Positions 25,952-35,177 are shown, counted from the first letter of the stretch. The stretch: DNA of 64,000 bases from Nemorincola sp044225795 (GCA_044225795.1 JBGAIF010000006.1:159938-223937); one strand, 5' to 3'. Numbers and translations are program-made. Notes: a model not told the origin generated them from the sequence alone.

Positions 25952-25983
25952 AGATAGCTCCCTTTTATCACGGGGAGCTATCT
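25952..25983. terminator. Hairpin between sppA and surE
   Basis: AGATAGCTCCC at 25952-25962 and its exact reverse complement at 25973-25983 form an 11-base-pair stem with a 10-base loop. A short T run is split by the stem end, so termination may be partial. Its 3' arm overlaps the TATCTTTG box of surE. Confidence 0.7.
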
Positions 25984-25986
25984 TTG
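25979..25986 (+). promoter_or_regulatory. -7 promoter box of surE
   Basis: TATCTTTG matches TAnnTTTG and ends four bases before the surE ATG, so a transcript starting from it would have almost no leader. No good -33 box is seen. The site overlaps the preceding hairpin. Confidence 0.4.
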
Positions 25987-25990
25987 TGTC

Positions 25991-26764
25991 ATGCAGACAA
26001 CAAAGCCTGTTATTCTCATTACCAATGACGATGGTATCACCGCGCCGGGCATCAGGGCACTGGTAGAGGCCGTGAAAGATATTGGAGAGGTGGTGGTAGT
26101 GGCTCCCGATAGCCCGCAGTCCGGGATGGGTCATGCCATCACCATTGGCGATCCGCTACGGCTGAATAAGGTGGATGTATTTGAAGGCGTGAATTCGTGG
26201 CAGTGCAGCGGTACTCCCGCAGACTGTGTGAAACTGGCCAGGGACAAGATACTGCACCGCAAGCCTGACCTGTGCCTGAGTGGTATCAATCACGGAGCCA
26301 ATCACTCCATCAATGTGATCTACTCCGGTACTATGAGCGCCGCGATGGAGGCTGCTATAGAAGGCGTACCGTCCATAGGCATCTCCCTGCTCGATTTCAA
26401 GTTTGATGCTGACTTCACGGTAGCTAAGACTGTAGTACGCGATCTGGCACAGCGTATGCTGGCGCAGCCTTTGCCGGACCATATACTGCTGAATGTCAAT
26501 GTCCCTAAAACCACACCGGGAGAATTTAAGGGCATGAAGATATGCAGGCAGGCCTACGCCAGATGGGCGGAAGAATTTGACCATAGGGTGGACCCGCGCG
26601 GAAAAGACTATTACTGGATGACAGGCAGGTTTGTGAATATGGACAATGATCCGGGTACAGATGTAGAGGCGCTGAAAGACGGTTATGCCTCTATAGTGCC
26701 TATCAGGATAGATTTTACCGACACCACAACCAAGGAGTGGCTGGAGAACGAATGGAAATTTTGA
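25991..26764 (+). CDS. surE: 5'/3'-nucleotidase SurE
   Basis: SurE is a metal-dependent phosphatase of nucleoside monophosphates. The 257-residue protein begins with ILITNDDGITAPGIRAL, whose Asp pair binds the metal, followed by VVVAPDSPQSGMGHAIT and SGINHGANHSINVIYSGTMSAAMEA. These are the family signatures in the right order. It is probably cotranscribed with anmK, which starts 23 bases later. Confidence 0.96.
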   Translation: MQTTKPVILITNDDGITAPGIRALVEAVKDIGEVVVVAPDSPQSGMGHAITIGDPLRLNKVDVFEGVNSWQCSGTPADCVKLARDKILHRKPDLCLSGINHGANHSINVIYSGTMSAAMEAAIEGVPSIGISLLDFKFDADFTVAKTVVRDLAQRMLAQPLPDHILLNVNVPKTTPGEFKGMKICRQAYARWAEEFDHRVDPRGKDYYWMTGRFVNMDNDPGTDVEALKDGYASIVPIRIDFTDTTTKEWLENEWKF

Positions 26765-26787
26765 TCAAAAAGAAATAAGCAAAATAG

Positions 26788-27870
26788 ATGATCTATAAGG
26801 TAATTGGCTTGATGTCCGGAAGCTCTCTCGATGGGCTGGATGTGGCCTATGTGCAACTGGATGAGGTGCGCGGAAAATGGAGCTACCAGATATTGCAGGC
26901 GGAATGTCTGCCGTATGCCGGGGCATGGGCGGAGCAACTGAAACATGCTGCTGCCCTGAATGCAGGCGATTTCCTGAAAATGCACACAGCATATGGCAGG
27001 TATCTTGGCGGGCAGGTCAGTAAGTTCATAGAAAAGCATAACCTCGACCATAAAGTTCATTTTATTGCGTCGCATGGCCATACCGTATTTCATGAGCCGC
27101 AGCATCATACTACCTTCCAGTTGGGAGATGGCGCCTCCATATCTGCTATTACCGGCTTGCCGGTCATCAGCGACCTACGGTCTGTAGATGTGGCGCTTGG
27201 CGGACAAGGCGCCCCGATAGTGCCCATTGGCGATAAGCTGTTGTTCGGAGATCATGACTACCTGCTGAACATAGGGGGTATTGCTAATCTAACGGTGCAG
27301 AACGGTGACACTTCGCTGGCATTTGATGTTTGTCCGGCCAACCAGGTGCTCAACGGCCTGGCAGAAAGAGAAGGTGAGCCAATGGATACAGACGGAGCAA
27401 TGGCAGCGAGGGGCACATTGCTGATAGACATATTGGATGACCTGAACGAACAGGAGTACTACCAGATACCACCGCCGAAGTCGCTGAGCAATGAGATGGC
27501 GCAGCAACTGGCATTCCCGAAACTACTGGAAAGCGATAACAGTAATTACGACCTGCTGCATACTGCTACAACCCATATAGCGATACGGATAGCCGAGGCA
27601 GTAAAACAATATCCTCATGGTAAAGAACAGGCTACCTTACTGGCAACGGGCGGTGGGGCATTCAATACCTTCCTCATCATGCAATTACAGCAATTACTGG
27701 TACCATACAATGTGACTGTGGCAGTGCCCGATGCCAATGTAGTGAAGTACAAAGAGGCCCTTGTGATGGCGCTGATCGGTACATTAAGGTGGCGCGAAGA
27801 AGTAAATGTACTCAGCAGTGTGACAGGTGCGCAGCGGGACAGTGTAGGTGGTGCGCTGTGGCTGGGTTAA
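26788..27870 (+). CDS. anmK: Anhydro-N-acetylmuramic acid kinase
   Basis: AnmK opens the anhydro ring of anhydroMurNAc and phosphorylates it, giving MurNAc-6-phosphate in cell-wall recycling. The 360-residue protein shows VIGLMSGSSLDGLDVAYV at the N terminus, HTVFHEP, the catalytic-Asp region SLAFDVCPANQVLN, and the C-terminal ATP-binding LLATGGGAFN. It converges with the CoA-binding gene with no base between the two stops. No murQ or other recycling gene is nearby. Confidence 0.95.
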   Translation: MIYKVIGLMSGSSLDGLDVAYVQLDEVRGKWSYQILQAECLPYAGAWAEQLKHAAALNAGDFLKMHTAYGRYLGGQVSKFIEKHNLDHKVHFIASHGHTVFHEPQHHTTFQLGDGASISAITGLPVISDLRSVDVALGGQGAPIVPIGDKLLFGDHDYLLNIGGIANLTVQNGDTSLAFDVCPANQVLNGLAEREGEPMDTDGAMAARGTLLIDILDDLNEQEYYQIPPPKSLSNEMAQQLAFPKLLESDNSNYDLLHTATTHIAIRIAEAVKQYPHGKEQATLLATGGGAFNTFLIMQLQQLLVPYNVTVAVPDANVVKYKEALVMALIGTLRWREEVNVLSSVTGAQRDSVGGALWLG

Positions 27871-28233
27871 TTAGTATTGTCCGGTACCCAGCATCACCAG
27901 TGTGCATGCCTCCAGTACTTTAATACCTTCTTTTTCGGCCAGCGCTTCCAGTTCTTCATTTTCGGTACCCGGATTGAAAATGATGCGGCGTGGTCTTAGT
28001 GAGAGGATGTAATTGTAATAGGGCTGCTGGTGCATAGGATTCAGATACAACGTTACGGTATCAATTTCGTCTGTCTGTACCTGCTCTGTCTGTATGGGTA
28101 CGTCCTTTACCTGTCCCACGCGCTTGCCTATGGCCACTACTTCATGACCTTTGCCCCTGAGCTGGTTCACCGCCAGGAAACTATATCTTCCCGGATTCTC
28201 TGATGCTCCTAATACCAGCGTTTTGTTCTTCAT
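27871..28233 (-). CDS. CoA-binding domain protein (YccU type)
   Basis: The 120-residue protein is a single Rossmann-like CoA-binding domain: KTLVLGASENPGRYS at the N terminus, GHEVVAIGKR and FNPGTENEELEALAEKEGI. Proteins of this size lack the ligase parts of succinyl-CoA synthetase-like enzymes; their role is unknown. It sits 40 bases after the Fe-S gene on the same strand and may be cotranscribed with the electron-transfer pair. Confidence 0.88.
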   Translation of the reverse strand: MKNKTLVLGASENPGRYSFLAVNQLRGKGHEVVAIGKRVGQVKDVPIQTEQVQTDEIDTVTLYLNPMHQQPYYNYILSLRPRRIIFNPGTENEELEALAEKEGIKVLEACTLVMLGTGQY

Positions 28234-28273
28234 AGCAGTCGCTTTGGATCAGTGGCCTAAAATATCGTGCCGC

Positions 28274-29050
28274 CTATAAAGACATTGCTACCATTTCAGC
28301 AATATCCAGCACTTTAACACTGTCTTCTTTTTCCTTGTTCTTTACACCATCAGTAAGCATGGTCATACAGAACGGACAATTGGCAGCTATAACGGTTGCT
28401 CCTGTTTCCATGGCTTGCTCCGCACGGTCAAAATTGATGCGGGTACTTCCCTGTTCCTCTTCCTTGAACATCTGTGCGCCACCCGCGCCACAGCACATCC
28501 CATTGCTGCGGCAGCGTTTCATTTCTATCAACTCAGAGTCGAATGCCTGCAGCACCTCCCTGGGCGCTTCGTAGATGCCGTTGCCCCTGCCCAGGTAGCA
28601 ACTGTCGTGGTACGTGATCTTTTTTCCTTTGAATGCCCCGCCGTCCTTCAGCGTTATCTTGCCCTCGTTGATCAGTTGTTGCAGCAGGGTAGTGTGGTGC
28701 ATCACCTCATAGTTGCCGCCAAGCGCGGGGTATTCGTTCTTAAAAATATTGAAGCAATGCGGGCAAATGGTCACCACTTTTTTAATGCCATATCCGTTGA
28801 GTGTCTGTATATTGTTATACGCCATCATCTGGAACAGGAACTCATTACCTGCCCTGCGTGCCGGATCGCCGGTACACATTTCCTCTTTGCCCAGTATGGC
28901 ATACTTCATGCCCACCTTGTCCAGTATCTGCGTGAATGCGCGGGTGATACGTTGAGCCCTCTGGTCGAAGCTGCCGGAGCAGCCTACCCAGAACAGTATT
29001 TCGGGAGTCTCACCGCCCGCCGCATATTCCGCCATTGATCTTACTGTCAT
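28274..29050 (-). CDS. Fe-S protein with two CCG domains (HdrB/GlpC-like)
   Basis: The protein has 258 residues and no membrane segment. It contains two cysteine-rich CCG domains: ICPHCFNIFKNEYP with the earlier WVGCSGSFD, and SCYLGRGNG, GMCCGAGGAQMF, NCPFCMTML. Such domains bind noncubane [4Fe-4S] clusters in heterodisulfide reductase B and in GlpC/LutA-type quinone-linked dehydrogenases. The membrane Fe-S gene just upstream (17 bases) is its likely partner. The electron donor is unknown; ETF or acyl-CoA dehydrogenases are a guess. Confidence 0.9.
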   Translation of the reverse strand: MTVRSMAEYAAGGETPEILFWVGCSGSFDQRAQRITRAFTQILDKVGMKYAILGKEEMCTGDPARRAGNEFLFQMMAYNNIQTLNGYGIKKVVTICPHCFNIFKNEYPALGGNYEVMHHTTLLQQLINEGKITLKDGGAFKGKKITYHDSCYLGRGNGIYEAPREVLQAFDSELIEMKRCRSNGMCCGAGGAQMFKEEEQGSTRINFDRAEQAMETGATVIAANCPFCMTMLTDGVKNKEKEDSVKVLDIAEMVAMSL

Positions 29051-29067
29051 TTCTTTCCCTTTTATGA

Positions 29068-30387
29068 TTATGAATTAACCCATGCATCCCTGTCATCCGG
29101 GCTGAACTTCCACGGTGCCATATTATTCTCTATGTTCCCGAACATCAGGTTCCATTCCTGCGGCGCGTTGCTTTCTTCCATTACCAGGTTGCGGCGCAGT
29201 TGCAGTATGATAGACAGCGGATCTATGCTCACAGGGCATGCCTCCACACAGGCCTGGCAGGTAGTGCAGGCGCGCAATTCTTCTACGGTTATGTAGTTAT
29301 GCAGCAGCGACTTGCCGTCGTCTTTGAATTCTTTATTGGCATCTATGTTCTTACCCACTTCCTCCAGCCGGTCGCGGGTGTCCATCATTATCTTACGCGG
29401 CGAAAGCTTCTTGCCGGTAAGGTTGGCAGGGCAGGAATCTGTACAGCGGCCGCATTCTGTGCAGGAATAGGCATCCAGCAGGCTCTTCCAGCTCAGGTCG
29501 GTCACGTCCTTTGCGCCAAAGCGCTTATGTTCGGGCTCTGCTGCGCCTGCGGGTGGTGCCTTGGATGGATCCATCATATACAGTACTTCATTCTGGATAT
29601 CCGGCATATTCTTCACCTCTCCCTGGGGGCTCAGCCGTGCATAATAAGCATTGGGGAAGGCGAGGATGATGTGGAAGTGCTTGGAATAAGGCAGGTAGTT
29701 GAGGAAGAAGAACACACCGATGATGTGCAGCCACCAGCAGCTACGTTCTATAGCTATGAGCGTAGGAACAGACATGCCTGCAAACATCCCTTTCATGTGG
29801 CTGGTCACCCAGAAAGGTACAGTGGTCACATAATGTTCAGCGCCGGGCTGCCCCTGCAATGCCTGGTCGGCGGTATTCATCACCAGGAAGAGGGTCATCA
29901 GTATCACCTCGGTGATCAGGATGATATTAGCATCCTCCAGCGGCCAGCCTTTCAGCTCAGCCATGTTCAGCCGTTTTACCTTCAATATGTTCCTCCTCAC
30001 CAGGAAGATGAGGCAGGATACCAGTACCAATACGCCCAGCAATTCAAAAAAGCCGATAAGGAAGGAATATAAGCCACCAAGTACCGGAACAAAGAGCCTG
30101 TGTGCACCCAGCACGCCATCCAGAAATATTTCAAGTATCTCTATATTAATGATAATGAACCCGGCATATACAAACAAATGAAGTACGGCCGGTACCGGCT
30201 TTTTGAACATTTTCTTCTGGCCCAGTGCCAGCAGCATCATGTTCCTCCAGCGTTCGCCGCTGCGGTCATTAAGGTCTTCCTTGCGCCCCAGCATGATGTT
30301 GCGGCGCATCTCTTTGATCTTCCTGGCAAAAATATATATAGCGGCTGCAGCGCATATAATGAACAATATCTGTTGAACCACGTGCAT
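29068..30387 (-). CDS. Membrane 4Fe-4S dicluster protein (HdrC/NarI-like fusion)
   Basis: The protein has 439 residues from the ATG at 30385-30387; an extension of 41 residues upstream lacks any membrane or family feature. The N-terminal half has about five or six membrane helices and resembles cytochrome-b-like NarI/HdrE modules. The C-terminal half carries two ferredoxin-type sets, CTECGRCTDSCP and CTTCQACVEACP. With the CCG protein downstream it should form a membrane complex that passes electrons to or from the quinone pool. Confidence 0.88.
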   Translation of the reverse strand: MHVVQQILFIICAAAAIYIFARKIKEMRRNIMLGRKEDLNDRSGERWRNMMLLALGQKKMFKKPVPAVLHLFVYAGFIIINIEILEIFLDGVLGAHRLFVPVLGGLYSFLIGFFELLGVLVLVSCLIFLVRRNILKVKRLNMAELKGWPLEDANIILITEVILMTLFLVMNTADQALQGQPGAEHYVTTVPFWVTSHMKGMFAGMSVPTLIAIERSCWWLHIIGVFFFLNYLPYSKHFHIILAFPNAYYARLSPQGEVKNMPDIQNEVLYMMDPSKAPPAGAAEPEHKRFGAKDVTDLSWKSLLDAYSCTECGRCTDSCPANLTGKKLSPRKIMMDTRDRLEEVGKNIDANKEFKDDGKSLLHNYITVEELRACTTCQACVEACPVSIDPLSIILQLRRNLVMEESNAPQEWNLMFGNIENNMAPWKFSPDDRDAWVNS

Positions 30388-30544
30388 CGGGAGTGCAAAT
30401 TTGACCCCGAAAATAATGGCTTTTACGCTAAAAACATATTCCGGGCCCGATATTGTGGGTTTAACAAAAAATGTTTGCCCGGGTATAAGGCGTTTGCGGT
30501 GAAAAGTCACTAAATTTATTCGTCTATTTCGTCATCAACTGATC

Positions 30545-31444
30545 ATGCTAAACGTAAAACATATCTACGCAACCGCTTTATGGCTTGTGGTACTGTTCAC
30601 AGGTGGCCGGGTATTGTCACAGGAGATATCTCCCCAGAATATGGAGCGTCTTCAGATCATGGAAGATTCCCTCATGGTTACTTCTGATTCCATGTTCCAT
30701 TCCTTTCTTCCTGATGTCCATATTGGTTATTCCGAAAGGTTTGTCCGTCAGTTGGTACGGGCATTGAAGATACCGAACTCGTATTATTATCCTTTTGAAA
30801 AGCTGAAGCAGCAGATCAATATCATTGCCCCTGACGATAATGCTTTTCGCATCTTTAACTGGGAGATCGAGGCTTCCAACACATTGAGGCGATATTATGG
30901 TGCTGTGCAACTTCCCGATGAAAAACTAAAGCTTTACGGCCTGAATGACTATGCCGAGCAGACTGGCAAGGGGGCTGAAGACAGTATCCTGACCAGGGGC
31001 AAATGGTTTGGCGGTATCATATATCGCATCATACCTCATGAAGTAGAAGGAAAGATGGTATATACGCTGTTCTCTCTGAATATGGGAACATTAAGTAATA
31101 AAAAGGTACTTGACCCAATGATCATTAACGAGAATGGAATAACCTTTGGCGCGCCTATATTCGGAGTGGCATCTAATAATTTCCCCCGTCAGCGTATCAA
31201 CCGTTTCGTGTTAGAATATAAGAAGGGAGTACAGGCCACTATGAACTGGGATGAAGAACGCAAGATGATCATCTTTGACAAACTGGTGTCGCAGGGTAAC
31301 GATCCTAACAGGAAGTACACATACGTACCCAGCGGACAATATGATGGCCTGAAGTGGGCCAACGACATGTGGAATTATAAAACTGACATCATTCCGGTAA
31401 CCATCCTGAAAGATGGAGAGGCTCCTTCAGATCTACCAAAGTAA
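30545..31444 (+). CDS. Secreted protein of unknown function
   Basis: The protein has 299 residues and a signal peptide ending near GGRVLSQ. Features are an acidic helix after the cleavage site, SYYYPFEKLKQQINIIAPDDNAFRIFNWEIEA, and a late hydrophilic stretch with NRFVLEYKKGVQATMNWDEE. Tyr, Asn and Asp are frequent, which suits an envelope domain. I recognise no domain. The DUF4412 gene starts 19 bases after it, so the two are probably cotranscribed and secreted together. Confidence 0.8.
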   Translation: MLNVKHIYATALWLVVLFTGGRVLSQEISPQNMERLQIMEDSLMVTSDSMFHSFLPDVHIGYSERFVRQLVRALKIPNSYYYPFEKLKQQINIIAPDDNAFRIFNWEIEASNTLRRYYGAVQLPDEKLKLYGLNDYAEQTGKGAEDSILTRGKWFGGIIYRIIPHEVEGKMVYTLFSLNMGTLSNKKVLDPMIINENGITFGAPIFGVASNNFPRQRINRFVLEYKKGVQATMNWDEERKMIIFDKLVSQGNDPNRKYTYVPSGQYDGLKWANDMWNYKTDIIPVTILKDGEAPSDLPK

Positions 31445-31463
31445 ATTCATTAAAACGACATTT

Positions 31464-32207
31464 ATGAAGAAAGCATTGTTATCTGTGGCGTTCGCACTTC
31501 TTGCTGTCACGGTATATGGGAAAGAGGGTATTTACCTCGAATTTAAGATGACCTCCTCTAATATGAACGGCAATAGTAAGTCCTATTCTGCCGCCGGGGA
31601 TTTTCGCACGGAGATCACCATGGAGCACCCGGGATCAGGACAGCCCATCAATATAACATCGCTCCATCTGCAATCAACTCCGGACGTTATCTATTCCATT
31701 AATGAAAAAGAAAAGACCTATTCTAAAATGGAGCGGGGCAAGGGCGCATCTGAAGGCAGTGACGATGATTATGATGTAACGGTGCTCGGAAAAGAGAAGG
31801 TGAACGGGTTTAACTGTACACACGTAACAGTAAAGAACAGAAAGACAGGTCGTGAATCTGAAATGTGGATGTCGAAAGATATTCCGAATTATTCGAGCTT
31901 TACCAGTGTAAAGACAGAACAATTGGGAGGTGCTCATTTCTTCAATGCGCTTAAGGCGAAAGGGGCTGATGGGTTTGTAGCACGCCTAGTGGCTGCCGGC
32001 GGCAGGGGAGAGAAGATACAGATGGACCTGGTAAAAGCTGAAAAAAGAGATATTCCTTCATCATACTTCAGCCTTGATGGCTACAAACAAACCGCTGCTA
32101 CAATGCCCGGTACCGGCATGGACATTGAAGCCCTGAAAAAAATGACCCCGGAACAACGCCAGAAGTACATTATGGAAATGCGTGGTAAATACCAGCAGCA
32201 GCATTGA
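31464..32207 (+). CDS. DUF4412 secreted protein
   Basis: The protein has 247 residues from the ATG at 31464. The signal peptide MKKALLSVAFALLAVTVYG precedes a beta-rich domain with YLEFKMTSSNMNG, YSINEKEKTYSKM, VNGFNCTHVTVKN and EMWMSKDIPNY, the DUF4412 pattern, related to LolA/YceI-like envelope folds. The C terminus has a MTPEQRQKYIMEMRGKY helix. Function is unknown. The earlier in-frame ATG at 31413 overlaps the upstream gene and would hide the signal peptide. Confidence 0.85.
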   Translation: MKKALLSVAFALLAVTVYGKEGIYLEFKMTSSNMNGNSKSYSAAGDFRTEITMEHPGSGQPINITSLHLQSTPDVIYSINEKEKTYSKMERGKGASEGSDDDYDVTVLGKEKVNGFNCTHVTVKNRKTGRESEMWMSKDIPNYSSFTSVKTEQLGGAHFFNALKAKGADGFVARLVAAGGRGEKIQMDLVKAEKRDIPSSYFSLDGYKQTAATMPGTGMDIEALKKMTPEQRQKYIMEMRGKYQQQH

Positions 32208-32427
32208 CCGTTGCCGGCGGGATACCCCCGAATGGGGTGATACTTTTCAGATATTTATGTCTTCAATTTGCCGCAATTACGTTGCTTGCGGGCGCCATAC
32301 TGTGTAATATGGCCTGAATCTTTCGTGTCTTTTATGTATTGCGTGCATTGATACTCAAAACTATTTACACGCTTGACAGAAGGTCGTTGGTCAGCAAGCG
32401 CATTTGTAGCATTAAAATATCTTCCCG

Positions 32428-33540
32428 ATGAAACGAATATTGTTATTGGTTGCTTCATGCCTTCTATGCGGTAATATGCTTGCTCAGCCTCTGCGGCAGA
32501 AGATACAGTCTATTGTGGATTCATTTTATGTTGCTTATCCCGGGGCAACGGGGATCATTATTCACGTAGAGGCCCCCGATCAGGAATTGTCTGTTGATCT
32601 TGTGGCTGGTGTAGGCGATAAAAAGACGAATGCAAAATTGTTGCCCGGCCAGCCTGTACAGACAGCCAGCAACACGAAAACGTATATCGCGGCAACAGTA
32701 CTGAAGCTCGTAGAGCAAAAAAAGATCGCACTGGAAGATACTATAGCAGATCTTTTATCGAAAAGAACAAACGATCTGCTTGTCAGTGATGGTTATAAGA
32801 CCAACAAAATAACAGTAAAACAGCTTTTGTCGCAGACGGCCGGCATCAGTGATTTTGTTGACGAGGACTACACTAAATTTGTTGATACGCACAAAGACCA
32901 TCACTGGACCCGTGATGAGCAGATATTAAGGGCGGTAACAATTGGGAAGCCGTTTGCTGAGCCCGGAGATTCGTTTAAATACGCTGATATCAATTATCTC
33001 CTTCTTACTGAGATCATCGAGCATTGTACCGGTAAAAGCTTTTACACATCGGTCCGCGATCTGCTGCAGTACCGGAAACTGGGCTTAGATCATACCTGGT
33101 TTGCCGATCTGGAGCCTGTTCCGGCAGGAACACAGCCTCGTGCGCACCAGTATTGGGAGACGAAACAGTGGGACTCGTACGATTTTGATCTGTCATGGGA
33201 CCTGTATGGTGGCGGTGGTATCATTGCAACGGCGAGAGACATGGCTGTATTCTATCAGCGTCTGTTTGATGGCAGCATAATAAAGGACACAGCACTGTTA
33301 CGCGCCATGCATACCAATGTGCCGTCTTTGTCCGGTGCCCGGTATTGCCTGGGTGTTTGGAAAATTTCCATTGATGGCAGAGAGGCATACTATCACGGTG
33401 GGTTCCTTGGTACAGATGTCGCCTATTTTCCCGGCCTGAATGCATCTGTCGCCATTGTTGTACTGGAGAAGAATGAACGCGATATCTCTGCTGAGATGTG
33501 CAAGCGCATTGCAGGTGCGCTGGGTTCCGGCCGGAAATAA
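32428..33540 (+). CDS. Serine hydrolase, class C beta-lactamase fold
   Basis: The protein has 370 residues with a signal peptide (about 1-20, ending LAQP). It carries the active-site SxxK in TASNTKTYIAA (Ser and Lys), a YAD in KYADINYLLL where lactamases have YxN, and HGG near the end (YYHGGFLGTD). This is the family of D-aminopeptidases, esterases and penicillin-binding protein 4* types. It should act in the periplasm. The loss of Asn in the second motif argues against a true beta-lactamase. The gene ends at a terminator. Confidence 0.87.
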   Translation: MKRILLLVASCLLCGNMLAQPLRQKIQSIVDSFYVAYPGATGIIIHVEAPDQELSVDLVAGVGDKKTNAKLLPGQPVQTASNTKTYIAATVLKLVEQKKIALEDTIADLLSKRTNDLLVSDGYKTNKITVKQLLSQTAGISDFVDEDYTKFVDTHKDHHWTRDEQILRAVTIGKPFAEPGDSFKYADINYLLLTEIIEHCTGKSFYTSVRDLLQYRKLGLDHTWFADLEPVPAGTQPRAHQYWETKQWDSYDFDLSWDLYGGGGIIATARDMAVFYQRLFDGSIIKDTALLRAMHTNVPSLSGARYCLGVWKISIDGREAYYHGGFLGTDVAYFPGLNASVAIVVLEKNERDISAEMCKRIAGALGSGRK

Positions 33541-33562
33541 CGCCGTTCTTGGCCATAAACAT

Positions 33563-33600
33563 GACAAAGCCCGCACTATGCAGCGGGCCTTGTCTTTTTT
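33563..33600 (+). terminator. Terminator after the serine hydrolase gene
   Basis: GACAAAGCCCGC at 33563-33574 and GCGGGCCTTGTC at 33583-33594 pair with one mismatch around an 8-base loop, followed by a run of T. It may also serve the convergent gene at 33628. Confidence 0.85.
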
Positions 33601-33627
33601 GAGGTATATCCTCATGGTGTCAGGAGG

Positions 33628-34527
33628 CTATTTTTCAAGGCAACTACAGGGAACAGGCGCTGCAAATGCGAGTTTGCCCAGCCTTGCCAGTTTTGAGAAG
33701 CTATTTCCTTCTGATTCGAAGATGTAGTTGTGCTTGGCTACCCAGCATTCATTCTTGTTATTCTTGTACCACACATTTGCGTCCACGTTCTTATTTTCGT
33801 TCACACTGGTCAGCGAGTTGCGCTTGTAATTGTAGTTGCTCGTCAGTGTTACCTTAAATATGCTGGCGGTGCTCGTTATCATGGTCTTAAACTGTGTGGC
33901 AATGGCTTTTTCGGCATCGGCATCACTGAGTATGGGGGTTGTGCGTACCAGGAAATTAGTAGGGTCTTTCAGCTTGTCTGTCACTTTGATATTCAGGGTG
34001 CCGGTTGCCAGTACTACGGAGCCGGCATCTTTATAGTCCTTCGAAGCTATGATCTCGACCTTGACCGCTATTTTCCCACCGGGCGCTATTTTGCTGTTTA
34101 TTTTATTCAGGAACAACCTGAATGCATCCTCACACAGGTCATAACCTTCAAAGTACCATCCTTTTCCGCTGATCAGTTGTATGCCTGCCTCTTCATCGGC
34201 AGAGTAATATTCAGGACCGGCCGCGGCACTATACATGTCATTGTAATCTGCACGCATTTGCGTAGATGAATAGGACACATTATCGAGGGAGAATTTCAGG
34301 TTAAGGTGCTCACAGCCCGCACAGGCAGCGGCCCATTTCTGGTCATATACTGCACTTAGGTACAGGGGTTCTCCCAACTCATATTCGCTGACAGAGCCAC
34401 TACCGGTTGCCTTTTTGTAATCTATCTTCTTGTTAAAAAAACTGATGGTGCCTTTTTGGCCGAAAGATGCAGGGATGGAAATGCCTAAAGCAAGTATTAT
34501 CCCTATGATTTTTGTAATTTTTTTCAT
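33628..34527 (-). CDS. Secreted protein of unknown function
   Basis: The protein has 299 residues and a signal peptide ending near PASFGQ. It is beta-rich with Lys, Asn and Ser (NKKIDYKKATGSGS, LNLKFSLDNVSYSS), and has several Cys (AAACAGCEH, a late CSC). Two conserved-looking regions are DLCEDAFRLFLNKINS and NYNYKRNSLTSVNENKN. I know no family. It is alone on its strand between two convergent or unrelated genes. Confidence 0.75.
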   Translation of the reverse strand: MKKITKIIGIILALGISIPASFGQKGTISFFNKKIDYKKATGSGSVSEYELGEPLYLSAVYDQKWAAACAGCEHLNLKFSLDNVSYSSTQMRADYNDMYSAAAGPEYYSADEEAGIQLISGKGWYFEGYDLCEDAFRLFLNKINSKIAPGGKIAVKVEIIASKDYKDAGSVVLATGTLNIKVTDKLKDPTNFLVRTTPILSDADAEKAIATQFKTMITSTASIFKVTLTSNYNYKRNSLTSVNENKNVDANVWYKNNKNECWVAKHNYIFESEGNSFSKLARLGKLAFAAPVPCSCLEK

Positions 34528-34664
34528 GAGCTGAACTTTTTGTAAAAGTAGAGTCAGCCCGGCACCGGGTTGACATACAGTTCATGAAACGACTGTTTGG
34601 ATTCATAAAGCGTAGAGATCCAATGTTATCGTAGTAATGGGAAACAGAGAAGCGGGGGAATATA

Positions 34665-35003
34665 TTATGCCTTTTTTACAAACTCCGATTTTAATGCCAT
34701 GGCGCCAAATCCGTCTATTTTACAATCAATGTTATGGTCGCTGTCTACAAGTCGTATGTTTCGCACCTTTGTGCCGGCCTTTATGCTCTGGGAGGTGCCC
34801 CTGACGGGGAGATTCTTGATCGTAACTACGGTATCTCCGTTTTGAAGGATATTGCCGTTACAGTCCTTTACCACAAAGCTATCCTCAGATGGGGCGCTTT
34901 CGTTCGGGTTCCATTCATGTCCGCATTCGGGGCAAACAAGCAATGAATCCATCTCATAGGTAAATGTTGATTTGCATTGCGGACAAGGGGGAAATTCAGC
35001 CAT
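34665..35003 (-). CDS. PhnA/YjdM family zinc-ribbon protein
   Basis: The protein has 112 residues from the ATG at 35001-35003; frames upstream of this start are not family-like. A zinc ribbon CPQCKSTF...CPECGHEW opens the protein, followed by FVVKDCNGNILQNGDTVVTIKNLPVRG and the C-terminal DSDHNIDCKIDGFGAMALKSEFVKKA. This is the YjdM (formerly PhnA) family; the early link to phosphonate use is not supported for many members. It is preceded by a promoter box at 35025-35032. Confidence 0.93.
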   Translation of the reverse strand: MAEFPPCPQCKSTFTYEMDSLLVCPECGHEWNPNESAPSEDSFVVKDCNGNILQNGDTVVTIKNLPVRGTSQSIKAGTKVRNIRLVDSDHNIDCKIDGFGAMALKSEFVKKA

Positions 35004-35024
35004 AACTATTCTTGATATTTTCTG

Positions 35025-35032
35025 CAAAGGTA
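35025..35032 (-). promoter_or_regulatory. -7 promoter box of the yjdM-like gene
   Basis: The minus strand reads TACCTTTGCAG, with TACCTTTG matching TAnnTTTG 21 bases before the ATG. A possible -33 box ATTG lies 18 bases upstream. Confidence 0.5.
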
Positions 35033-35146
35033 AAAAATGTGCCTGCAATCCAATAATTAAAGGAGTTATGAATAGTAATATTTTCAATAGTGCTACAAAG
35101 CATATGTAAGCCACATGTGTGTTACTTTTCGAACAGAGAGGTGTGA

Positions 35147-35177
35147 TTTGCAGAATGATCTTTTAATGATAACTTTA
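35147..35177 (+). promoter_or_regulatory. Promoter of the small KOW-protein gene
   Basis: TTTG at 35147-35150 and TAACTTTA at 35170-35177 are 19 bases apart, with one mismatch in the -7 box. The ATG follows five bases later, so the message could be leaderless. Confidence 0.55.

Noticed and set aside
28415..29038. Open frame of 207 codons on the plus strand
   Set aside because: It is antisense to the CCG-domain protein and lacks any domain pattern; it reflects codon bias of the real gene.
29200..30072. Long open frame of 290 codons on the plus strand
   Set aside because: It lies fully antisense to the membrane Fe-S gene, which has clear cofactor motifs, and shows no protein family signature.
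32428..33540. Beta-lactamase resistance gene
   Set aside because: The SxxK is present, but the second motif has Asp where lactamases have Asn, so only a general serine hydrolase call is supported.
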